Origin: Mariniblastus fucicola
Lineage (GTDB): Bacteria; Planctomycetota; Planctomycetia; Pirellulales; Pirellulaceae
Direction: 5' to 3'
NCBI RefSeq assembly: GCF_008087665.1
Contig: NZ_CP042912.1
Span: forward strand, 868,001 to 932,000
Length of the DNA stretch: 64,000 nucleotides
Made by a program: the position numbers and the translations under genes. The notes beneath the pieces were generated by a model. That model worked only from the letters and a program-made list of their open reading frames with translations, did no database searches and was not told the origin of the DNA. Positions 1 through 8,042 of the stretch are shown piece after piece. How positions within the stretch are numbered: position 1 is the stretch's first letter; each line of letters begins with the position of its first letter.

Positions 1-907
1 AGCGAGCCGATTTTTCTGGCGACAGTCCGTTGGTCAACCCGTACAGCACGCCTCCGGCGAACGCGTCTCCGGCGCCTACCGTATCGACCGCTTTCACCTC
101 AAAGCCATCGACTTTTGAAATCTGGCCATCGATCACGACATAGCTTCCGTTAGCGCCGTCGGTGATAAAGGAATGATTGCAGATTGCACCGATTTCTTTG
201 ACGCACTGCTGGAGGTCATCGTTGCCGATAAATTTTCGGGCTTCGTCGGCGTTGCAGAAAATGATATCGCAGTGCTCTCGAACGACGTCTTTAAACTGCT
301 CGGCAAACAAATCGACAAGGAAAGAATCAGAGAACGTGAACGCTGAAAGGACTCCATTGGCTTTTGCGTGTTTGAAAACTTCCAAGCAGGCTTCCCGCGG
401 TCCATCAGAACTCCACAAATAGCCTTCGACATAACAGCATTTGGATTGAGCCAGCATGTCGAAATCAACATCGGACTTGCCCAGCGAAGTCGAAACGCCA
501 AGGTGAGTGCACATCGTTCGTTCGGCATCGGGCGTTGTCAGGATGACGCTTGAACCGGTTGGTTCGTGGCCTGTTTCCGAAGGCGGAACGTAGAACAGAA
601 TGCCTTCGCTCTCCATGCCTTTTTTGTAATACTCGCCATTGGTATCGTCGGCAACACGACCTGTGTACACCGCTGATCCGCCGCTTTGAGCAATCGCCAC
701 CATTGTGTTGGCTGCCGATCCGCCGGCGGCGAAAGTCAGCGAGGGATCGTGGATCGCTGTGAGAATGTCGCCCTGCTGCTCGGTCGACATCAGAGCCATG
801 CTGCCTTTGTTCAACGAAAGGTCATTGATGACGTGATCTTCAACCTGAGCCAAAATGTCTACGATTGCGTTGCCCACACCAAAGACGTCGTACTTTTTAT
901 CGCTCAC
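1..907 (-). CDS. PfkB-family kinase, adenosine kinase-like (3' end outside window)
   Basis: Predicted cytoplasmic ATP-dependent sugar or nucleoside kinase of the ribokinase/PfkB family, most like the adenosine kinase subgroup. At least 302 codons are present and the last few dozen residues lie beyond base 1. Seen: an N-terminal GNAIVDI strand, the substrate-binding AAGGSAANT motif, and the family signature DTVGAGDAF near the C-terminus with catalytic Asp281. Start: GTG at 905-907, preceded by AGGAAAC (minus strand, 911-917) at good spacing; no ATG gives an equally complete N-terminus. The gene is divergent from the glucosidase at 1100. The substrate (adenosine, another nucleoside, or a sugar such as ribose or fructose) cannot be fixed from motifs. 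Family is secure, specificity is not. Confidence 0.9.
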   Translation of the reverse strand, partial: MSDKKYDVFGVGNAIVDILAQVEDHVINDLSLNKGSMALMSTEQQGDILTAIHDPSLTFAAGGSAANTMVAIAQSGGSAVYTGRVADDTNGEYYKKGMESEGILFYVPPSETGHEPTGSSVILTTPDAERTMCTHLGVSTSLGKSDVDFDMLAQSKCCYVEGYLWSSDGPREACLEVFKHAKANGVLSAFTFSDSFLVDLFAEQFKDVVREHCDIIFCNADEARKFIGNDDLQQCVKEIGAICNHSFITDGANGSYVVIDGQISKVDGFEVKAVDTVGAGDAFAGGVLYGLTNGLSPEKSAR

Positions 908-1099
908 AATGTTTCCTGTTAGAGTTGCACTTCTTGCAGCGATGTCGCTGCTGGCCGACATTATGGTACAAGGTGAGCTACTGGCAAAGGATGGGAACTC
1001 CAATCACCACTCGAACCCGCGATGCGGCGGATCAAAACCGTTGCCTCGCGGCAGTCTCGGCCTGCTATTTGAGCGTCAAAACTCAGGAACAACAACGTA

Positions 1100-3793
1100 A
1101 TGGAATCGAACGAACCGTCTAAACGCCGTCCACAAAATTGCCCGGAACGTCAACGCATGGAGGACGACCGCCAACGAAAAGCCAACTGGAAACGTTGGGG
1201 GCCGTACCTGGCGGAACGTCAGTGGGGCACGGTCCGCGAGGACTATTCTGAAAACAGTGACTCGTGGCGTTCGTTCACGCACGAAGAAGCAGTCTCTCGC
1301 GCCTATCGTTGGGGCGAAGACGGTTTGCTTGGAATCACCGATCGGCAAGGTCGGCTGAGTTTCGCGCTCGCGCTGTGGAATGGAAAAGATCCGATTTTGA
1401 AAGAGCGTCTGTTTGGGTTGACCGGTCCTGAAGGCAACCACGGCGAGGACGTCAAGGAACACTATTTCTACCTTGATTCGTCACCGACGCATTCTTACAT
1501 GAAGGCGCTGTACAAGTATCCGCAGTGCGAGTTTCCATACCAGCAATTGCGGGAAGAAAACGCCCGGCGTGGCTACGACGATCTGGAGTACGAACTCGAA
1601 GACACTGGTGCGTTCGAAGACGATCGCTACTTTGATGTTACCGCGGAGTATGCCAAGAACGGCCCGAACGACATTCTGATTCGGGTCACGGTTTGCAATC
1701 GCGGACCCGAGACGGCGCCGCTGCACTTGCTGCCAACGCTTTGGTTTCGAAATACATGGTCGTTCGGCAGATCGGGCGAAGGCTATTGGCCCAAACCGAG
1801 ACTGTCAAAGTTGGTGCCCGGACAGATCGAATCCGAACACGCTTCGCTGGGACGATTCCGTTTCTTCGCGGTGGATGATGATCGCAACGAGCCTCTGTTT
1901 CTGTTTACCGATAACGAGACGAACTACCGAAAGTTGTACGGCCAGATCAATGCAGAGCCGTTCGTCAAAGATGCCTTTCATGAACACATTATCGGAGGGC
2001 ATTCGCGTGTCGTAAGTCCGTCTCAAACGGGAACCAAGGCCGCTGTCGTTTACGAAATGGAGCTGGAGCCTGGCGAAAGTCGCACGTTACAGTTTCGGCT
2101 GGTCAGTGAGAAAGAGATGCCTACGGACGACCGTAGTCAGCTACTCGGTTCGGAGTTCGATGAGATTTTCGACTCGCGAATTGCAGAAACCAACTCGTTC
2201 TACGGCGACGTCCTGAAACAGTGGCCCGAACAGTCCGAACGAGCCATTGCCAGGCAGGGGTTCGCAGGGCTGTTTTGGACGAAGCAGTTTTATTTCTACT
2301 CGGTGCGCGACTGGCTGCGCGGTGATCCGGGAAAACCGATTCCCGCCGAAGCACGCAGTTCTGGTCGAAATTCCGAGTGGAATCATTTGTACAACCGCGA
2401 TGTCATTTCGATGCCCGACAAATGGGAGTATCCATGGTACGCGGCGTGGGATTTGGCTTTCCATATGGTGCCGTTTGCGAAAGTCGACATTGAGTTCGCA
2501 AAGTCGCAGTTGTTGCTGTTGCTGCGCGAGTGGTACATGCATCCGAACGGCCAAATTCCGGCCTACGAGTTTCAGTTTTCCGATTGCAATCCGCCCGTTC
2601 ACGCGTGGGCTGCGTGGCAGGTCTATGAGGATTCAGACCAGGGTGACGGGAAAGACCGGCAGTTTTTGGCGCGAGTGTTTCACAAGCTGTTGATCAACTT
2701 TACGTGGTGGATCAATCGGAAGGACCGCGACGAGAACAACATTTTCTCCGGCGGATTCCTTGGACTGGATAATATTGGTGTTTTCGATCGCTCGCAGCCA
2801 GAACACGTCGGCGGCGATCTCGACCAGGCGGATGCGACCGCCTGGATGGCGTTCTACTGTTCGACGATGCTCACGATCGCGATGGAGTTGGCCAGTTTCG
2901 ATGAAAGCTATGAAGATGTGGCATCGAAGTTTTTCGAACACTTCGTTTCCATTGCCAACGCCATGAACTCGCTCGGCAACGGGCTGTGGGACGAGGACGA
3001 TGGTTTTTACTACGATCAGCTTCATCAGGAAGATAACGTCACGCCGCTGAGAATTCGGTCGATGGTTGGACTGCTGCCGATGGTCGCGGTCGGAGTGTTG
3101 AATATGGAAGTCATCGACCGGTTGCCGGGCTTCAAAAAGCGGATGATGTGGTTCCTGGAAAATCGGAAAACGCTGTCCAGCCAGATTACTTACCTCGAAA
3201 AGCATGGTGATGACCCGAAGCTGCTGCTGGCGATTCCATCAAAATCTCGTCTCAAAGCAATCCTCCGCTATATGCTCGACGAGACCGAGTTTTTGTCGGA
3301 CTATGGCGTGCGATCGATGTCAAAGTTTCACGAGTCGAACCCCTACAAGGTCCAGATCAGTCATCAAAACTTTTCAGTGCAATACAAGGCCGGCGAATCA
3401 GATTCCGGTTTGTTCGGCGGTAACTCAAACTGGCGAGGACCGGTGTGGTTTCCGGTCAACTGGTTGCTGATCGAGGCGCTGGATCAGTATCACGATTTCT
3501 ATGGCGAGTCGATGAAAGTTGAATGCCCGGTCGGGTCCGGCACGATGCTGAATTTGAAGGAAGTCGCCGACGAAATAGCACGACGGTTGACCAAACTGTT
3601 CGTCGTCGAAGACGGTAAGCGTCCGGTGAACGAAGGGCGTGACTTCCTCAATGAGGATCCAAACTGGAAAGACTACGTTCTGTTCCACGAGTACTTTCAC
3701 GGCGACTCAGGGCGCGGGCTGGGAGCGAGCCACCAAACGGGCTGGACAGCGTTGGTGATCAACTGCTTTGACCGTTTGCAGAATCGGGAGTAG
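1100..3793 (+). CDS. MGH1/GH63-like glucosidase
   Basis: Large predicted cytoplasmic glycoside hydrolase (897 aa, no signal peptide) of the clan with an (alpha/alpha)6 barrel, as in mannosyl-oligosaccharide glucosidase and MGH1-type enzymes; expected to hydrolyse alpha-glucosidic or related bonds. Seen: an N-terminal beta-rich domain (about residues 20-370) with WGPYLAERQWGTVREDYS, then a helical barrel with WYAAWDLAFHMVPFAK, ADATAWMAFYCSTM, LWDEDDGFYYD and GNSNWRGPVWFPVNWLLIE, all typical of this group. Start: ATG 1100 is the first; an ATG at 1157 (MEDDRQRKANW) would remove 19 poorly conserved, charged residues and is equally plausible. It is convergent with the tolC-like gene. Exact substrate is unknown. 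Confidence 0.88.
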   Translation: MESNEPSKRRPQNCPERQRMEDDRQRKANWKRWGPYLAERQWGTVREDYSENSDSWRSFTHEEAVSRAYRWGEDGLLGITDRQGRLSFALALWNGKDPILKERLFGLTGPEGNHGEDVKEHYFYLDSSPTHSYMKALYKYPQCEFPYQQLREENARRGYDDLEYELEDTGAFEDDRYFDVTAEYAKNGPNDILIRVTVCNRGPETAPLHLLPTLWFRNTWSFGRSGEGYWPKPRLSKLVPGQIESEHASLGRFRFFAVDDDRNEPLFLFTDNETNYRKLYGQINAEPFVKDAFHEHIIGGHSRVVSPSQTGTKAAVVYEMELEPGESRTLQFRLVSEKEMPTDDRSQLLGSEFDEIFDSRIAETNSFYGDVLKQWPEQSERAIARQGFAGLFWTKQFYFYSVRDWLRGDPGKPIPAEARSSGRNSEWNHLYNRDVISMPDKWEYPWYAAWDLAFHMVPFAKVDIEFAKSQLLLLLREWYMHPNGQIPAYEFQFSDCNPPVHAWAAWQVYEDSDQGDGKDRQFLARVFHKLLINFTWWINRKDRDENNIFSGGFLGLDNIGVFDRSQPEHVGGDLDQADATAWMAFYCSTMLTIAMELASFDESYEDVASKFFEHFVSIANAMNSLGNGLWDEDDGFYYDQLHQEDNVTPLRIRSMVGLLPMVAVGVLNMEVIDRLPGFKKRMMWFLENRKTLSSQITYLEKHGDDPKLLLAIPSKSRLKAILRYMLDETEFLSDYGVRSMSKFHESNPYKVQISHQNFSVQYKAGESDSGLFGGNSNWRGPVWFPVNWLLIEALDQYHDFYGESMKVECPVGSGTMLNLKEVADEIARRLTKLFVVEDGKRPVNEGRDFLNEDPNWKDYVLFHEYFHGDSGRGLGASHQTGWTALVINCFDRLQNRE

Positions 3794-3900
3794 CGAAACT
3801 GACATTCGATTGCGAGACGCAAGTTACAAACCGCAAACTGGCAAAATTCGCAGGTGGCGGCGCAACCCTGCAACCGGTGACTGTTGGTTTGCCGCTGCCG

Positions 3901-6042
3901 CTATCGTCGGAAAATGTTCTTGAACGACCAACGTTTCGTCGAGCGTTTCGGCAGCGTCAAGTTGCTGCTCCGCGACGGTCGACGCTGCGAAGAGTCGAGC
4001 AATCCGGGGCTTGAGTCCAGGGAACGCGGCGTCGCGTTGGAATCTGGCGTCGAGTTGAACTCAGGTTCCTGCAGCAACTCCTTCAGGCTCTTGATTCTCA
4101 GTTCGTCATCCGGATTTGTTTCCAGATCGCCCGGTAGTGCGTCGTCGATCAATTCCGAGTTTGGACGCGGAGGGTCGAGGTCTTCAAGATTGAACGCCGA
4201 ATCGGAATTGGTTGGCGATTCGTTGTACCGATCGGTGGCTCCATCGATTCGTAGAGCCTTCGGATAGGCCCGCGACGGACGTTGAACGCCGACCAAAGTC
4301 GGAGCAATCGATCCGTAGCGTTCTTCCACAAAACGAATTCCGTGCGTTTCGAGGATTGAACCCGTTTGGGATTCGACGTTTGCCAGTTCGGTGTTGTACT
4401 GCGTGATCGAACGGGCTTCCTGAGAAATCGCGTTTCCCCAATCCGTAATCGCGGTCAGCACGTTGATTACTTCCCGACGACCTTCAAAAACTTCAGCGGC
4501 CTGATTGTTGTAGCTGATTCTGGCGGCCTCTCTGGCTTCCCGGAACGCTTCAATTTGAAGATAGAACTGGTCAAGGTTTCGATAGTTGATCGTCAACTGG
4601 TGCACCATTTGATGGATGCCCTGTTCCAAATTCTTGCGGTCTTGCAGCAGAATCAGTTCCCTGCGTCGCAAAGCCGCGCGATCGCCTCGCAGGCCAAACG
4701 GAACCGCGAAGTTGACGCCCAGATTGAAGCCCGCGAATCGACCGCCATCGTTTTCCAAAAAGTTTCCGTTGGGCATTTCGCCACTCAGGCCGTCCCAACG
4801 ATAGTTTGCGATTCCGTCGAATTGCGGCCGCGCCGAGTTGTCGGCCAGGCGAAGCTGTTGCTGGTCGGCTTCGAGGATAAGTTTCAATTCGATAATGTCG
4901 GGGCGATGTTCTTCGGCGATCGCAACGATTTCATTCCAATTAAAATCGATCTGTTCCAGAACCGGAACCGAAGTCGGCACGATGACGCTTCCGCTCGACG
5001 GTGGCAGTCCCATCACATTTCGCAGTGCCGTTTCAGCCAAAATCAAGCTCGAACGCGCGGTGATCAGACTGGCGCGAAAGTTCGCCAGCGAAGAACGGGC
5101 CTGAGCCACATCGGCGGCGACGGCCAAGTCGGCATCTTTTCTGGCTTGGGCTCTTTCGAAAGCAAACTTCGCCTGTTCAATCTGCTGCTTCCGAGCCCAA
5201 ACTTCGACTCGGGCCGCAACCAGATTCCAGTATCCGGCGATGACGCTACGAACGAGTTCCTGAACTGAATTCTTGAATTGAAAGTACGATCGCTCTGTGT
5301 TGATGCGAGCAACAATGACGGGCGTCAGATTCGCGTCGCGGCCATAGCCTTTCGCAAAAGGCTGCCGCAATGTGATTTCCGCAAAGGAACGATACTGCGG
5401 TTCAAGCGGAAAGACGCCGGGTTCAAAATAGGATCCGATCGCGTTCGCATTGAATCCCACAGTGGCTCCGTTGTGGGTTCGTTTTTGCAGGTTCAGCGTT
5501 GTGTTAATTGAGTCCGTGCTGGAGCCCGTAAGAATTGCTCCTGTCGGATCGAGAGGATCGAAGATTGCCGCCGGGCTGTCAGACTTGTTCATCGTTGACT
5601 GAAAGTTCAGCGTCGGATCAAAGACGGCGAGTTGCTCATCGATCGAAGCGTTCGAGATCGCCACATCGTAAATGGTACGACCTGTCGTGGACGCTGAAAC
5701 ACCGCTGAGAACCCGGACGACGTCTGCGTTGCGAATCGCAATTTGGATCGCATCGTCCAGTGACAACGGTTCTGCCATGCGATCTTCTTCGAGTGCAACG
5801 GTGAATGGGACGTCAGCGTTGGCGATGTCGAACGCGCAAAGTGCACCCGGATCGCGAACTGCGATGTGACGTTGCTCAGGACAGATGTCGATCAGTTGGG
5901 CGTTTGCCGTATCCGTAACGAAAACGGCGAATATAAATACAAGCATGAAGCTCAAGCGATTGATTGCGTCCGCGATGTGCAGGCTCACTCGCTTGCGCGT
6001 CGTGCTGGTATTTGGTTTGGGGTTCGCTGCGATCATCGTCAT
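3901..6042 (-). CDS. TolC-family outer membrane efflux protein
   Basis: Predicted trimeric outer-membrane channel of the TolC/OEP family (713 aa). Seen: a signal peptide with hydrophobic core LSFMLVFIFAVFV and likely cleavage at TANA-QL (about residue 48); two repeated helical/strand halves, one around EPLSLDDAIQIAIRNADVV and one around VAADVAQARSSLANFRASLITA; and alternating coiled-coil segments such as RREVINVLTAI. The last ~120 residues are a low-complexity Ser/Pro/Asp-rich tail ending in a basic segment (RSTKRWSFKNIFRR), absent from classical TolC and probably periplasmic. It lies 90 bp downstream of the ABC ATPase at 6133-6864 and probably shares its transcript, suggesting one efflux unit, but no permease or adaptor gene is adjacent. 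Start is uncertain between ATG 6042 and ATG 6036. Confidence 0.88.
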   Translation of the reverse strand: MTMIAANPKPNTSTTRKRVSLHIADAINRLSFMLVFIFAVFVTDTANAQLIDICPEQRHIAVRDPGALCAFDIANADVPFTVALEEDRMAEPLSLDDAIQIAIRNADVVRVLSGVSASTTGRTIYDVAISNASIDEQLAVFDPTLNFQSTMNKSDSPAAIFDPLDPTGAILTGSSTDSINTTLNLQKRTHNGATVGFNANAIGSYFEPGVFPLEPQYRSFAEITLRQPFAKGYGRDANLTPVIVARINTERSYFQFKNSVQELVRSVIAGYWNLVAARVEVWARKQQIEQAKFAFERAQARKDADLAVAADVAQARSSLANFRASLITARSSLILAETALRNVMGLPPSSGSVIVPTSVPVLEQIDFNWNEIVAIAEEHRPDIIELKLILEADQQQLRLADNSARPQFDGIANYRWDGLSGEMPNGNFLENDGGRFAGFNLGVNFAVPFGLRGDRAALRRRELILLQDRKNLEQGIHQMVHQLTINYRNLDQFYLQIEAFREAREAARISYNNQAAEVFEGRREVINVLTAITDWGNAISQEARSITQYNTELANVESQTGSILETHGIRFVEERYGSIAPTLVGVQRPSRAYPKALRIDGATDRYNESPTNSDSAFNLEDLDPPRPNSELIDDALPGDLETNPDDELRIKSLKELLQEPEFNSTPDSNATPRSLDSSPGLLDSSQRRPSRSSNLTLPKRSTKRWSFKNIFRR

Positions 6043-6132
6043 CCAGTGCTAGCGTCCGTTTGTAACGGCGGTAGTCATGGAATCGGAAATACGTGTCGCA
6101 ACTATTGAAACGAATGGAAGACTTGCCGACGT

Positions 6133-6864
6133 TTACTCGTCGACGGGGTAGGAATGTAACGATTCGAGCGCTTCGCTAAAGTTTTCCGTGTCGCAAACGA
6201 CATTGCCGTCCCGCAAAACGATCGTGCGGCGGGCGTTGCGAGCGACTTCCTGATCATGCGTTACCAGAATGATGGTCAGCTTGCGTTCTTCGTTCAACTT
6301 CTCCAGCAGCTCGATCACTTCGCGGCTGGTTTTGGTGTCAAGATTTCCGGTCGGCTCATCGCCCATCAAAATCGGAGGCTCGTTTACCAAAGCTCTCGCA
6401 ATCGCCACGCGTTGCTGTTGGCCTCCGGAAAGCTGTGCCGGATGATGGTCCAGACGATCGCCGAGTCCGACCAGGCCCAGCAGTTCACGAGCTTTCTCAC
6501 GTCGCTGTCTGGGAGTGACTCCTTTGGAATAAAGCAGCGGAAGTTCGACGTTCTCCTCGGCCGACGTCCGCGAAAGCAGGTTGAAGTTCTGAAACACGAA
6601 GCCCAGTTTCTTGTTTCGAATGTGAGCCCGTTGGTCGAGCGTCATGTCGACGACTTCTTCGCCGTCAAGAATGTAGCTGCCGGTGGTTGGGCGATCGAGG
6701 CAGCCCAGCGTGTTCATCAAAGTTGACTTGCCGGATCCGGAGGGGCCGATCAGGGCGACGTACTCGCCCTGTTCGATGTTCAGCGTCGTTTGTCGCAGTG
6801 CGTGGACTTTGACCTCGCCCAAATCGTAGGTTTTGCTGACGTCGTTGAGTTCAATAAGTGCCAA
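6133..6864 (-). CDS. ABC transporter ATP-binding protein, MacB/LolD type
   Basis: ATPase subunit (243 aa) of a type VII/MacB-LolD-like ABC system, which normally drives efflux or lipoprotein release through FtsX-like permeases. Seen: Walker [10 protein letters not shown] (residues 40-48), Q-loop FQNFNLL, signature LSGGQ (145-149), Walker B ILMGDE (165-170), D-loop GNLD and switch His203 (VTHD). All catalytic elements are intact. It is first of two genes with the tolC-like gene downstream, and is divergent from the lipoprotein nuclease at 6980. The expected FtsX-type permease and periplasmic adaptor are missing from both sides, so they must be encoded elsewhere or the ATPase is used by a distant transporter. 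The ATG start sits at the proper distance before the conserved [11 protein letters not shown]. Confidence 0.95.
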   Translation of the reverse strand: MALIELNDVSKTYDLGEVKVHALRQTTLNIEQGEYVALIGPSGSGKSTLMNTLGCLDRPTTGSYILDGEEVVDMTLDQRAHIRNKKLGFVFQNFNLLSRTSAEENVELPLLYSKGVTPRQRREKARELLGLVGLGDRLDHHPAQLSGGQQQRVAIARALVNEPPILMGDEPTGNLDTKTSREVIELLEKLNEERKLTIILVTHDQEVARNARRTIVLRDGNVVCDTENFSEALESLHSYPVDE

Positions 6865-6899
6865 GTGAGACTCCGCCCAGGGTTGTCGAGGATCGCGAC

Positions 6900-6932
6900 G
6901 ACGATTCTAAATGAGTAGCCCCGATTCTAGGT
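6900..6932. promoter_or_regulatory. Direct repeat in divergent intergenic region
   Basis: Two copies of CGATTCTA (6902-6909 and 6922-6929) lie exactly 20 bp apart, about two helical turns, between the ABC ATPase (minus) and the lipoprotein nuclease (plus). This geometry would suit a dimeric regulator, but two 8-mers alone are weak evidence. Confidence 0.25.
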
Positions 6933-6979
6933 GAAGGATCGCGACTTGAGTCGTACCTGCGTTTCAATGTTTCAGTTTC

Positions 6980-7912
6980 ATGACTAAATCCAGAATAATT
7001 CTGTTCTTAACGCTGCTGGCGGCCGCTGTTTCCGGCTGTGATCCGGTCGAAACGCCACCCAGTCCGCGCCCCGATCCAGCGCCGACTGTCGTCAAATCGC
7101 CGGTTGAAATACTGGCGGAGGAATCTGTCGCGCCGACAGTTTCGCCGCCTGCTGAAACGACGCCCGACATTGCATCCGGGACCAGCGAGTTTGATCGCTC
7201 GCCGGCGGTGGATTCGTTTTTGGAAAAGTTCGACATGCTTTCGGAGCAAGGTTTCGTGCCGACGCTTCGCCGTGGGTCAACCGGGATCGGGTATACGCTG
7301 GAAACCATGTTGGGTATTGAAGAAAACAACTCGCCCGGCGGGGACTATATGGGCATGGAGCTGAAAGCATTTCGGGATGACGATCTGACGATGAACGATT
7401 CCGAAAAAATGAATCTGTTTCTCAAGGAACCGAAGTGGACGGATGGGTTGAAGTCAGCAGATCGCGTTCGAAACTATGGCTACGTAGATGACAACGGCAG
7501 AACGGCACTCTATTCGACGGTCACGATCGACATGAGTTCGCACAAATTTGCTTTCGAGGTCGAAGGCGATTCGTCGAAAGTCTGGCTGACGTTCGATGGA
7601 TCGCGGATCGCGTTCTGGACTCGTGAAATTCTCGCCAAACGGTTGAAGGAAAAGCACACCGAAACTGTTTTCGTTTCAGCTCATAGTCGCGGGAAAGGAA
7701 AGGCTGAGGAGTTTCACTACTATGGCGTGACGTGGTGTCGCGAGCCATCGGTCGATGAGTTCATCAAGCTTTTGCGCAAGGGCGACGTGATGCTGGAACT
7801 GAGAATGCACTTGAAGGAATCCGGTGCAGTACGAAATCATGGCAGCTGTTTTCGGATCAAGCAAAATCGGATCCGGGATCTGTTTCGCTACGCTATCCAG
7901 GTGCGTCCGTAG
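6980..7912 (+). CDS. Lipoprotein with MvaI/BcnI-type restriction endonuclease domain
   Basis: Predicted exported lipoprotein (310 aa) carrying a PD-(D/E)XK nuclease domain of the MvaI/BcnI family. Seen: signal peptide RIILFLTLLAAAVSGC with lipobox VSGC (Cys20); a Pro/Thr/Ala-rich linker (21-75); then the nuclease core with RRGSTGIGYTLETMLGIEEN (97-116), Asp122 and E127-L-K129. Glu108, Asp122, Glu127 and Lys129 have the same spacing as the active site of MvaI as I recall it (E36, D50, E55, K57). The C-terminal part contains RNHGSCFRI, also typical of the family. No DNA methyltransferase is adjacent, which argues against a classical restriction-modification pair; an envelope-anchored DNase acting on incoming or environmental DNA is an inference. 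It is divergent from the ABC/TolC genes. Confidence 0.85.
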   Translation: MTKSRIILFLTLLAAAVSGCDPVETPPSPRPDPAPTVVKSPVEILAEESVAPTVSPPAETTPDIASGTSEFDRSPAVDSFLEKFDMLSEQGFVPTLRRGSTGIGYTLETMLGIEENNSPGGDYMGMELKAFRDDDLTMNDSEKMNLFLKEPKWTDGLKSADRVRNYGYVDDNGRTALYSTVTIDMSSHKFAFEVEGDSSKVWLTFDGSRIAFWTREILAKRLKEKHTETVFVSAHSRGKGKAEEFHYYGVTWCREPSVDEFIKLLRKGDVMLELRMHLKESGAVRNHGSCFRIKQNRIRDLFRYAIQVRP

Positions 7913-8042
7913 CTGGCGCTGGCGATCTATCGGCTTCAATCGGCTTTTCGCTCCAGGTTAGGTCCCCTGCCCTGCGCGCGAAAACTGCATGGTCGTCGTG
8001 CTTCTACCTCGCTGCTGAAACAACAATCTGGCGAGACTCCGA

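Noticed and set aside
4366-5268. 300-codon plus-strand frame
   Set aside because: Shadow of the TolC-like gene on the other strand; no family motif and no ribosome site.
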